Source of the DNA: Rhinopomastus cyanomelas
Taxonomy: Eukaryota > Chordata > Aves > Bucerotiformes > Rhinopomastidae
Length of the DNA: 64,000 nucleotides
Assembly: GCA_013400115.1 (NCBI GenBank)
Contig: VXBP01002400.1
Coordinates: 1 to 64,000 of the forward strand
Direction of reading: 5' to 3'
Within the stretch, counting starts at the first letter, position 1, and every line of letters starts with the position of its first letter. A program made the translations under genes and the position numbers. Below, in pieces: positions 41,804 to 53,574 of this stretch. The notes under the pieces were generated by a model. It saw nothing but the letters and a program-made list of their open reading frames with translations. It had not been told where the DNA came from and did no database searches.

Positions 41804-42761
41804 CCTGCACCTTACTGCAGAAGCCCTCTGTAAGGGCATTACCTATCTGCAACTCAATGCTTCTTGCTTTGAGACGTAATTTATAGGGTTTTGGAATGAA
41901 ATTAGGCACCAAATAGGAAGCAGCAGTGGGAGATCCCCCTCACATCACTGGTCTACAAAGCATAGTGCAGCTGTGAGCAGCAGTGGTTGGACATGACTTG
42001 CTGGAGCACCCATCCATTCCCCTGTCCTCATCTGCATCAGCACACCTATCCCACCCTCCCTGATGTGGCAAGCCAAGCCTCGCTTCCCAGAGGCTAAATC
42101 AGGAGAGTGGGCTTGTGCGCGCCATCCTGGCATCGGGGAGATGACTCGGTTGGTGGAGGTGTCAGCCTACAGCATGCTCGGAGGGACTGTGATGATAAGG
42201 CGTCAACTTCTGCTAGCCCAGTTTCACTCCTCTGTTCTGCGCTCTGCCATATGATTTGTCAGCATGCACAGAGTGTAGATCCCTCTACCACTTGTGGCTG
42301 CTGTGAATCAGGCTACGTGCAAAGCCAAGGTGTTAATGTGTTCTTCTGGGTGGTGTTGTGGGGGTGGATGCTTCGTGGTTGACAGGAGAAATGTTATTTT
42401 TAGCAGGAGGAGCACATTTTGCATGTACTCACATGTGTCTTGTCAGTCAGAAACCTCAAGCCTGTTCCTTTGCCTTGAAGCTTCACATGTCCAAATGCAT
42501 CTCTTCGCAAAGTTGTCCACACACCAGATTTACTAAAAATTAGGGAAGAGCATCCCAGTATCACCAGGGCTCTCCTAACCTTGGTAGACAGTACCACCAG
42601 CATGGTACCAAACTGCATCACAGGGATTCTATTTTGGGCACCAGGCTTTAATCAGGTAAGTTCTCAGCATGCGGGGATGTGCAAATCCCCAAAGCACTGA
42701 ACAAGTCCCATCGCTCAGCGCATGGGCACTGCATAGCTGGTGGACAGTTCCTATTACTACA

Positions 42762-43262
42762 TCTCTAGATGATCTTTCGAGGTCCCTTCCAATCCCTAAC
42801 GTTCTGTGAATCTGTGAATCTCCACAACACCCTTTGGTGTTAGATCCTGATCACCTAGAATCATAGAATCATAAGGGATTGGAAGGGACCTCGAAAGATC
42901 ATCCAGTCCAATGCCCCTGCCACAGCAGGATCACCTAGACCAAGTCATAGAGTCAGTCAGGTTTAGAACGGACCACGGGATCATCCAGTTCTAACCCCCT
43001 GCCATGGGCAGGGACACCCCATCCTAGATCAGGCTGGCCAGAGCCTCATCCAGCTTGGCCTTAAACACCTCCAAGGATGGGGCCTCCACCACCTCCCTGG
43101 ACAACCCATTCCAGGCTCTCACCACTCTCACGGTGAAGAACTTCCTCCTCACANTCTTGTTGAACCCCATCAGGTTGGCTTGTGTCCACCTCTCCACCCC
43201 GTCCGGGTCCCTCTGGATGGCATCCCTGCCCTCCAGCGTGTCTGCTGCACCACACAGAAGAT
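42762..43262. mobile_element. Three abutting CR1 fragments
   Basis: A plus-strand tail (about 42762-42822) is followed by minus-strand pieces at 42857-42945 (AGAATCATAGAATCATAAGG) and 42946-43262. The last contains an N at 43154 where sequence is missing. Confidence 0.75.
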
Positions 43263-43344
43263 GAACCTGTACCTCCCACCAGCACCATGAACACTGGGAC
43301 ATTGGTCTTCTGTGGTTCAAATAGCCAAAATATGAATTAAGATA

Positions 43345-44013
43345 AGGATAAAGGGAGTCCTGGTGGACAGCAGGATGAACATGTGCCAGCAACGGGCCCT
43401 TGTGGCCAAGAAGGCAAATGGCGTCTTGGAGTGTTTTAGAAATGGGGTGGTTAGTAGGTCAAGAGAGGTTCTTTCCTCCTCTGCTCTGGTGAAGCCACAT
43501 CTGGAATATTGTGTCTAGTTCTGGGCCCCTCAGTTCCAGAAGGATGGGGAATTGCTTGAAAGAGGCCAGAGCAGAGCCACAGGGATGATGAAGGGGGTGG
43601 AACAGCTCCCATAGGAGGAAAGGCTGAGCGAGCTTTTTAGTTTGGAAAAAAATGAGACTGAGGGGTTACCTCATTAATTTTTACAAATACAAACATTACA
43701 TAAGGGTGGGTGTCAGAATGATGGAGCCAGGCTCTGCTGAGTGGTGTTGAGTGATAGGACGAGGGACAATAAATAGGTGCAAGATAGAGTACACGGGGTT
43801 CCATTTAAACATAAGGAAAAACTCTGTGAGAGTGGCAGGGCCCTGGAACAGGCTGCCAGGAGGGTTGTGGAGTCTCCTTCTCTGGAGACATTCAAAACCT
43901 GCCTGGCCATGTTCCTGTGTGACTTGATCTAGGGGATCCTGTTGTGGCATTGGGGTTGGACTGGATGATCTTTTGAGGTCACTTCCAACCCCTGACATTC
44001 TGTGATTCTGTGA
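43345..44013 (+). mobile_element. CR1, degraded ORF2 C-terminus and 3' tail
   Basis: Matches the CR1 region around the LVRPHLEYC motif (GTGAAGCCACATCTGGAATA), with frameshifts, and ends TGACATTCTGTGATTCTGTG. Confidence 0.8.
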
Positions 44014-47000
44014 AGACCTGCACACCTAATAAGGAGTAGGATATAAACCCACCTTCCGCAGGTCCTCCTTGAAAACCTGTTCGGACCCCAGCACACAGGT
44101 TTGTGACTGCCTCACCTGAGTTCATGGACACTGCATAGACAATTTTTGCCATATTGCATGGACACGCTTAAACGACTGCTTGAATATTAAGGCATCTTGA
44201 ACAGCCAACAGACAGCAATTGGCCCATATGCTTTGTACCTTACTCCCTGGCTAGATGTCTCACTGTGTGCAGAAGGTTTTGAAACACAAAGAGAAACATT
44301 CTGTTAAAAACGCAATTACCATTTGTTTTTCAAGATAGACTATCCCATTATTTTTTCCAGAGAAGTGAAATTCAATAAGGTTACAACAGAATGTAGTCCA
44401 ACAGTTACCGTACTTTCAGAGCATTATTTAAGCTACAGAATTTCTTAATGATTAGGAACATATGTGGGGAGAATCACAGGCAAAATGAGAATGACTGGAG
44501 ATAATTTTCCCCCTGAATACTTTGTTTTTCAAGCAAGTAACAGCTCATCCACCACTGTGGTTCCATCTACCACACCAGAGGTGTGAGAGTCCCACCAGCC
44601 CTGGGAGCCACGTGCTCAGGTCACGTCTCTGGCAAAGCCCAAGGACACATCCCGCTTTACATCAAAGACTATTTGCTGCTTCTATGCTCCTCACATCAGA
44701 CCCAAAGCACTGATGCCATTTTCACCACCAGAAGCTGGTGAGCATCAGTGACCACCCATTTCATGCTCCAGCTCAGGTGAGTCCTAAAGAACCCAGGAAC
44801 CCTAGCAGCTCTGGAGACCCATTTCCTTTGAAGGTTTCCTTTACTAGATCAAATGAAATCTATAGGAGAGTTGTAACTGCAGCCAGTGACCACCGGAGGG
44901 TCCTGGGTCACTCAAACTTCCAGAGCAAGCTCAGGGAAGACATTCTTGAACCCAGTCCTTGACCTTCCCCACTTACGGTGATTGGGACATCAGTGCTCCC
45001 ACGGAAGCTCGGGGCTCAAACATCTCCAGGATTCTGACCCCAAGCCTTGAAATCAGGCAGCCAAGTGCATATTTGCTACTGTGCAAGCACAGCAAATGCT
45101 GAAGAGCCTTCAATTTTGCCCCTTCTTTCTCTCCTACCTCAGACTAGATGTCAGTACTCTAGTTTTCCCGAGACTCCCATAGACCTCTCACCTATAGACT
45201 CATGGTTGCATTTCTAGCACTAATTAGTGCTATAAGGCAGGCAATAGCTACCAGGAACGGGCAAACTGAGGCAGTATGAGCCTAAACCAGGTGGTGTGAG
45301 TAGACCTACATAGTGTCCCATTACGCAGTCAGAGCAGGAACCCAGAAGATGGGACATCAGTCCCCTTCTGTAAGGGACCAAAAAGTCCCTTTTCTCCTGG
45401 GAATGACAGCAGGGGTGAAGGGATTGCATTCAACTCTGTCAACCAGCTAATTAAATTCAGGTAGCAGAAACTGCTGCAGGGAGCCCATCCCATGCCTTCA
45501 GACCCTGGATCACCTCCTGACATTTTGATCTTTGGGCCAAGATTTATTTCCCTTCACAGCCAGAAGCCACATTGCCTTCGCCAGCACCACCCTGCCCTGC
45601 ATCACAGACCCCATACGGACGTATTGAATCAGATTTCAAGGGTGCCGGGTGCTTCTCCCAAAGCGGGTCGTGCTTACGGCACTGCCGCCGGCAACCACCC
45701 ACCACCCTCCTGGCAGGGCTCTGCTGCAGTCTGCCGCAACCTGGCACAGCCAGGGCTGCAACCCCGGCTGTTCACATGGGGGCCGCTTTCTGCATCCAAG
45801 CGCTTTCTCTGGCTCTCGGCAAACCTCTGAAATCCTTCTCCTTCCTAAGATGCACCTTTTCAGTATTCACAGAGAAGAGCAGAGTCACATATTCCTCTCA
45901 AAGCCACAAGGACTTGACTAGAGCTAAAATGTCATTTATGTACATATCACAAGCGTTTTGCTAGGCACAGATGTCTTTCTGGTGCCAATATGCTGTTTAT
46001 GTACTTATCTGTCACAAGCACATGTCTACATACATATGCCCTGCTGGCAGAGGCACAGAGCATTTTGAAACTCTTATTAGGCTGCTGATGAATAATACGC
46101 ATACAAAGGAGAAAACAGAAGGTGGATCTAGCAGGAACAGCCTCTTTCTTAACTACCTCTTAATTGTAGGAGAGGAAGAGATGAATTTTGATATGTTGGC
46201 ATCTGTGAAGGTCCTGCTTAGCGGCGTCGAACATCATCGTTTTCTGAGTGGGTTTTTTTTTTTCACAGGTTTGGGGTATTTTTCTGGGGGGGAAGATTTT
46301 TTGTATTTCCCCTCCCACCCCTTAAAAATAAAAAAATAAAAAACCCCACCAAATTTTGACACCGAGAATATTACAAATCCTGGTGCCAATGATGTACGAT
46401 GGTGTGATTGTCACCACGGAATGCTGAAAAGCCCGAGCAGCTGTTTGGCATATTGACAGTGTGAATTCGGAGCGTTTTAAATGCAAATGACAGCATTCAA
46501 TTGATTGCGCGCAAACAATGGGTCACAGCCTCACCTTTCCTTGGCTGCGCTCAACCAACCAGTCTGCAGATCCCGGCACAATGGGGATATTGTACACATT
46601 CCGGGCGTTTGGTTCCCCATGTGCACCAGGGTCCCCACGACGCTTCTTTTGGGCAGAGCAGAGAAAATGAGGTTCCTCTGCAGCGCCCCAGACGCTGAGC
46701 TGGTGTGAGGTGGGGAAAGGGGCGCAGTTTGCTCCAAATGCACCCCGTCCTAAGCGTCAGGCTGTTTTTCTTCACTTCTATCCTTTTCTGCTCTCTTTTT
46801 AATCACTCCCAAGGGTGGTTGGCTTTCTGCCTGACTTGCCTCCATTATACCCTGCTGCAATCAATATGGCAAGCAGAAATCAGCAGGAGAAGGCATGTTC
46901 TGCTCTCGGTGAGAGCCGGTGGGAGGGAAGGTGATCAGGCCAGCCAGCTGCAACCCCAGCCCGGCAGGCAAACCAAAATCCAACCCAAAAAGCCTCTGCC

Positions 47001-50000
47001 AGACTGCTGGATCCTGTTTCCTTCGTAGTGCCCCCTGCTTGGCACTGAACAGCAGATAAAGGTCCTCCTCCTCCTTCCAGCCCAGGGAGGACAGGCAAGA
47101 AAACCTGGCCCTGCTACAAGGCCCACAGAAAGCAGCAGGACTGTTGCACATGGCTTAGCGCTTGATGGCAGTCATACTGGTTGAGGTCTCTGAGGTTGGC
47201 CATGCTAAACTGAAGGCAACCACTACCCCTCCTGAACATCACTAGCCAAAGCCTTTTGTTTTCAAGACTCAGATTTCTTTTGAAACAAGTTCAAAAACCA
47301 TGCAGGAGTCCCATGGGTGAGGACATCACTCTGACCGTGCTATCTGCCCGTGGCTTCACCTTACAGCACACATGCACACAAAATCTCTCAAAGAACTTTA
47401 ACTCGGTGAATTTCTTCCATTCCTTGCAGCTAAATTGTGCCAGTGTTGTTTGAGTAATAAACATTTTGGGTCAATCACTTTTTTGGGGTCTGCTTGATCC
47501 ACAGGTTGGGTGTTTCTGCCGTACAACAAGCAGTATCACAGTTGTCAGAGCAGCTGCTGAGATGTCTGTGAGATGTCTATGCTCAGATTTGCACCTAGGA
47601 TCACACAGCTGATGTGTCTGAGCTGTCGAAACATGATGTTTAAGTGGTGGGCTCCCCATACCAGAAATTAGTTTCTCCAGGGAGTTTGCCAATTAGAAAA
47701 TGTTCCATTTTGAAGAGGAGCTGGAGACCACATGGCTAATGTCATCCATTTATGGAGCCCTGTTAGGAGATTCTGCAATTTTTTTCTGGATGGGTATGAA
47801 CATCCAGTGACTTCTTTGTACAGCAAAATTACACCCACTTCAGCATTCAGCTTTTCAGTCTCCGAAAGGAGGCAAAGAATAAATTCCACCATCATTACTA
47901 ACTTTGTCTTCCTAAGATAGATCTGTTTACCTGTAGAACAGATGCCTTAAAAAACAATCAGCCACTAGAAATAATTAGTTCCAACACAGTCTCTGGAACG
48001 AGGCAGTGTCTTGCTTAGCTTGAAGTCATTGCTGATGGATGCTTGGTGAAAGGTCTTGGAGCCTCTGTACTCAGCTAAACGCTGGAGAGACAGAAAATGA
48101 TTACTTGAGAGAGACACTGCTCAAGTTGGCTCTGTGAGAAATTCATCACCAATAGCATTGGCACCACACAGGAGCAGCAGCGTATGGAAACTCAACTGTA
48201 AAAGGCAACAAAACAAGTGAACCAAGGGAAGATCGCATACCATGAGCATGGGGGAATGCTTCATTACCCAAACGGGTTAATGTTCCTATTTTGCAGGCTT
48301 TGGTTTCATTAAAGGAAACGCTTGTGTGGGGAGGCGGGGAGGGGGAAATTAGCTGTGCACACAGAGCCTTTGTTTTCTGGGAACAAAGGGAACCAAACCA
48401 ACGCTGGTCGGCTGTGGACAAACTTTCCGTCAAGCTATGCTGAGCTGGAAGGAGCCTTGAGCTTGCTGTCCAATACGCAGGACTGGCCTCTTGTGCCTAA
48501 AATCCCATGGCCTTACCAGGTGCTCTTTAAAGTAAATTTATAGGCCATTTCTGCTCAGTTGCAAGCGACTAGAAGACCAATCTAAACTAAACTCAACTTC
48601 AAGACCAAGAGGAGGGGCTGCCACAAAAAGCTGCTCCCCCACCCCCATCAAGGTCATGTCTCAACACGATGCTCTTGTTAACCATAAACTTTTAAATGAA
48701 GTAGATGATGTGTTTGGTCTTTGCCCCAAAGAGTTTTTGTGACCCTTTTACCTGAAAGCTGGAGCAGAGCAGTCTTCGAAGGCCCACGTGCACGCAACCG
48801 AGTGTTGAACTTCATGTTGACTATGACAAAAGCCCCCTAGTGTTTACAAAGAGCTTTGAACAGCTGGAATGAGAAAGAAGTCGTCTTGTCTTTAGCTAAA
48901 CCGAGGGTCTGATCGCGTTCTACCAGAAGGAGAAGGATGACAATAAAACCTCTCCATGACTGTCCCTTGCAATGACAGGACCAGCAGAATTTTTCCAAGC
49001 TTCCTCCTTCTGGCAAATGGTGGCAGGCAAAAGTCTCGTGGAGACAGAAGGAATAAAAACAAAATGTTTTGTAGGAGACTAGAAAACATTCCCAAAGCCT
49101 TTTTCTCTAAACTCAAGCACATTATTTACAAGCTTATTGTTAGTTCTCCCCGATCCTTACATAAAAGAAGAAATTGAAAAAGTGTAGATTAACACATTTT
49201 TGGGTGTCTTTCAAGCTCTCAATTCCTCTGCATAAAGGATTATTTTGACAAATCAAAGATGACTTTTTGGGTGGCCTGCTCTCTTTGTGGCAGGAATGAT
49301 AATCTCTCAAAGGGCCCTTCCGTGTGTCTCTCAGACAGCTACAGAGATTATTCCAGTCCAGCTTCAGATCTAACTGTAAGAAAATACTGGCTGCTGATTC
49401 CTCAGAATTATTTCCAGATTGATCAAATATGGGCTGGGGACTACCTTGAGCATCTTAATCTCTAGCCAACTACTCAGAAGCATCTAGGGATTTTTCAGTG
49501 GGTAGAACCCTTGGTAGGTGCTTCAAGACCATCTTCAGTGGAGACCTCTGCTGATAACAAGCAGTTCATTTATTGGTCATTTACTCTTACTTTGACATGT
49601 ATCTGCTTCTTATCACAAGCTTGTATACCTGAATCACCCCACAATTCTGTTTTAAAAGGCATCTCGCCCCTTGGCAATGCCTGGGTCAGACTGGATGAGT
49701 GCAGGAAATGCTTCTGAATGGCATTGTGGTGGAGAGCACCTTTGTGACAGAGAGCAATAGCTGGGCTGTCTACTGTCCTGCCTCACCTGCGGCAGTGAGT
49801 CCTATCGCAGTGCAACAAAACAGCAGCATGCCTAGACTGACCGGCCGCACTGACCAAGAGCAGCACCTCTGGAAACACCCTGGTGTCTCCTACCTTTGTG
49901 GTGTCCAGGTGGACACAATAATGCCCGCCAGAGACCACGCCAACAACTCCTTGTGGCTTTAGAGTGTATGTCCTCACCGACGGATTAAAAGGAGCATTGG

Positions 50001-52326
50001 AAAGGTAAAGGGGTTAGCTAAAATAATGGTCCCAGAGTAGTTGAGGCAGTTTAAGAAGAAATCAAACCGCTGCAGAAGAAGCAATTGTCCTGGAATGGCA
50101 AAAAAAGAAAAGAAAATACTCACTTAAAAGCAATCTTTGTAAACAGTTTGAGTAAGACTATGAGGCTGGAGGAACAGATGGGAAAATGGAACAAACAGAT
50201 GGAAAAACTCTATCTCTGAAAAAAACCTACCCTAAAAAAAAATCTATTTGTAAAGTTATAGCTTCTTTGAATGAATGCTTCAATGGTGGGGAGCTGAGGC
50301 ATCAGGAAATTTATAACAAGACCCGTAAGTTCGGACATCTGAGATCTATGGGATGGCAGGTCCTCCAGGCAGGTGAGTAAGATGCTCCTTAAACAGCCAC
50401 CTACATTATTTATCCATACTTACTGTCTTTGTCCATATGGGTACTTTGCTGTCCATATAGGCTGTTTCTTACTCGCTTTACAGTTCAAAAAATATCTTCC
50501 ACCTTTTCATTAACCATCACTGGCTAATATTGAAAGAAAAGGAGCATTTGTCTGTCATCTGGGTCTGGTCTCATCAACACCAGCAGAAAATCCCTACAGA
50601 CAAGAAGCGGGGGGAAGGATTGAGCCCCGTGGCTCAGTCCACTAGCTTGATGGGGAAGTAAAGGCACCTCCATTAAATGATGCCCATCCTTCCAGCTGGT
50701 CTTGGTCAGCTCTCTGTGAAGTTCCAGTGGGGAAGATGATGAGAGTAAGACGGAGCAAAGGTCTAGTGCTACCCCAATTTCAGGGGGAACCTCATGCGCA
50801 GTAACTAAGAGGTGATACAGAGGATGAGACCCAATGTTGCAGAGAATGTGGGGTTTGTGTCTTAGTCAAAGAGCCATCACCCTGCAGGAATAAATTCAGC
50901 CCACACTTCACACAGTGTTCCTCGGTGAAGATGGCTGAGCGCTTACAGTAAAACTGCTGGCTGTGGACCGGGTGTCCAGAAACTCTCTTTGGAGCAAATG
51001 AGCCTGTGACTTCTGAGCAGTGACTTGTATTAGCGATAACAAAACCGCCCAAAACCACATTACACAAAATGCTAACCCCAAGGACGTGGGTGATGTGTGG
51101 TGTGAGCTGGGCAGGCACTGTTAAGAGGGACTGGTTTATGGCCTTGCCTTTAATCCCTCTAAATCGCAGCTTCACAGGGACAAGAAGGGACAGAAGAAGT
51201 GCTCCAGCTCTCTGGGGACTTGTGAAGGTTGAATTTTGAGCTGAGTGCTTTCAGCAGTACATGGGTGAAAAATGATGTTTGCTTTCAGCATCAAGACTGG
51301 AGTGGGTGTACGGCAGCGGGGACCCACCTGCCAACTGTGTTTTGCTCTCTTCCTTATTTCGGGTCATTTCTTCTAAGTCGGCGGAGGGCCTTTAAGGACT
51401 GTGTCCCATATCTGGTTCTTAGCAGATTTGACCACATGTTTTCCCGTGTGTGTCTCTGGGCCTCACAAAAGCATCTTTAGCGTTCAAGTAAGTACCCCTT
51501 TGAGGAGAGACTCTCAAAGACGGGCGCTAATGTCATTAGGAGGTTACAAGGGGGAAACAAGTGAGAATTTGCTACAGATCCTCATTTCCATAATCTTGCC
51601 TTGACATCCTCGTTTGTCAGCTCTTAACCTCGATTCCTTAACCTCCAAATCTGTGCAGTCGTTGACCTTGGGGATTTGTCTTCAAACTGAAAGCAAGTTT
51701 TAGGCACTCTAAACTAGGCTCCCTGTGACATAAGAAAAAATTAGGTCTTTGCACCCAAATGTGAAAGACAGGCCCAGAGTGCAACTGAAATCTTGCAATC
51801 ATTTTTTCAAGCCATCTGCCCATCTGCAGTCCCGTAACAATATCGGTTCAGTGCTGCCTTCCCTCTTGTGCTTTCCCAGGAATAAAGAAATTACCATAAA
51901 CAAAGCAGATCAAGGGTCTTGTTAAGCCAAATGCAGCCAGGAAACATCGATTCATAAGACAGCGGCACAGAAAAAGCAATGTAGGGGAAGTGTTCTCCTG
52001 CCTCCCATTACCTCCCCTTGGCCAGCAATGCCGGACATGGCAGCGTAGTCTGGAGCAGACGGTGTTACAGTGCTCTCCACGGGCACCCTGTCTCCAGGGT
52101 ATTTCTGTGGCAAAAACAAAAGTGATCTCCACAAAGGACTGTGGCCAAGAGAAAAACCAGCGAAAAAGGACTGCAGAACTGCTTTCTAACTCTGTGGAGG
52201 AGGGAGAACACAAGAGAACAGGAACATTAGGCTGGACACAAAGAGCCTTTTAGTCTCCCAGGCCAGTTCTGCATTGCACATGGCAGTCAGACCAGTGCTT
52301 GGATCAGGCTCTGTATCTCAGGGTGG
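44014..52326. other. Intergenic, no gene or transposon recognised
   Basis: Single-copy looking sequence with only short chance open frames. A T-run/A-run low-complexity patch lies at about 46251-46345. A block at about 46370-46520 has features of a conserved non-coding element. No P450 exon, RNA gene or CR1 was found on either strand. Confidence 0.5.
46251..46345. repeat. Low-complexity T- and A-rich patch
   Basis: An 11-base T-run at about 46251, then G- and T-rich sequence and AAAATAAAAAAATAAAAAAC near 46324. Confidence 0.7.
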
Positions 52327-52331
52327 AAAGC

Positions 52332-53569
52332 TGTTGCAGTTTGAAAAACACCATAATTTTTGGATGCACAGATTTGTGCTTTCATGAAGAAAAAGTTATG
52401 TTGCTTTAAGAGGACAACCCCCCACCTTCCCAGTGACCTGAAAGGTGGCACTGTCCCAGGTACCTGCCCTTAAGGGGTGTGAAGAAGATTAAAGGGCTAG
52501 TTACCCAGAGCCCTGTCTCTTTGGACTGGTGTCTTTCTACCCCAGCACACCCCCTCTCCACCCCTTCCTGGGGGGCGGGACTGGGGGAGACGGGGGCTCC
52601 ACTCCCGTCAATGGCAGGCTGGAGGAGGGCAGCTCTGCGCGGTGCCAGCCCCGGCCCAGACCCCAGACCCCAGGCCCCCGCCCCACTCCACCGCGGGAAG
52701 GAGAAGCAAGACCTCAGTGCTGACTCACCACTTTCCCCCCACTATGGAGCAGCCATTCAGCAACTCATGGTGAGCTGCAGGGATTCCTCTTTTTCCCCCT
52801 GGAGCTGAAACAGGAGGAGAGATGAGAGGGGAGGGTCATGGAATCCTCTCAGCCACTTTTGCAGAGGGTAAGAGGGGCCCCTGCTGTCGAGGCCATGAGG
52901 TCAGTCTCATCTTGGGTCCTGCATGTCTGCAGGGCCAGAGTCTGCCTTCATCATCTTAGAAATCACTGATCAGCAGGAAGAGAGACTGTGTTATTGCTGC
53001 AGCTGATGAAAACTGGGGATGCTCAAAACTGGGAAGAATTCCTCCATGCTTAAGCTGAAGAAAGCAGGACTTGAGAATCCTTAAACCTTGGGCCTGAAAG
53101 ACAGAGTCTGGGTTCTTTGTTTGAAAGCATGTCTCATGCATTGAGGGATGCAGTTCAGGTGTTGAGGAATCAGGCCTGCCCGATGAGTGTTGAGCTGGAG
53201 AAGCTACGCTGAAGAATTCAAGACTTCACCAGTCTGGACAGCCAGGGTGTCGCTGTTTCGCAGGCAGGGGTGACACATGAATCATAGAGAGGGTTGTCTC
53301 TTCTCAAGTGCCATGTTCTTTTCCCAGATCTCTAATGTGAAAAAGACCCAAGGACCAACATGATAGTGACCTCCCATTGTATTTTTCTCAGAATATGTGA
53401 TGGCATTTGTGACTCAGTTTCTAGCTTGTGTGCACTGACTTGCTTAACCACCCTTTTCCATTTTCCCCAAGCTCTCCATTGTCTGGCAAATTCTGTCTGA
53501 GATCTCACTGAGACCTAACGGCTTTGTTTTCTTTTCTTTATCTTGAATGGTGGTCTTGAACCCACCACA
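52332..53569 (+). mobile_element. LTR element copy 3 (1.24 kb, solo, possible TSD AAAGC)
   Basis: Starts TGTTGCAGTTTG and is collinear with copies 1 and 2 through the CTTTAAGAGGAC region, the CTCATGGTGAGCTGC middle, the TCTCTAATGTGAAAAAGACC stretch and the ACCTAACGGC block, ending CCCACCACA. AAAGC flanks it directly at 52327-52331 and 53570-53574. It ends about 54 bp earlier than copies 1 and 2 and so lacks the primer-binding-like segment. No coding capacity. Confidence 0.78.
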
Positions 53570-53574
53570 AAAGC

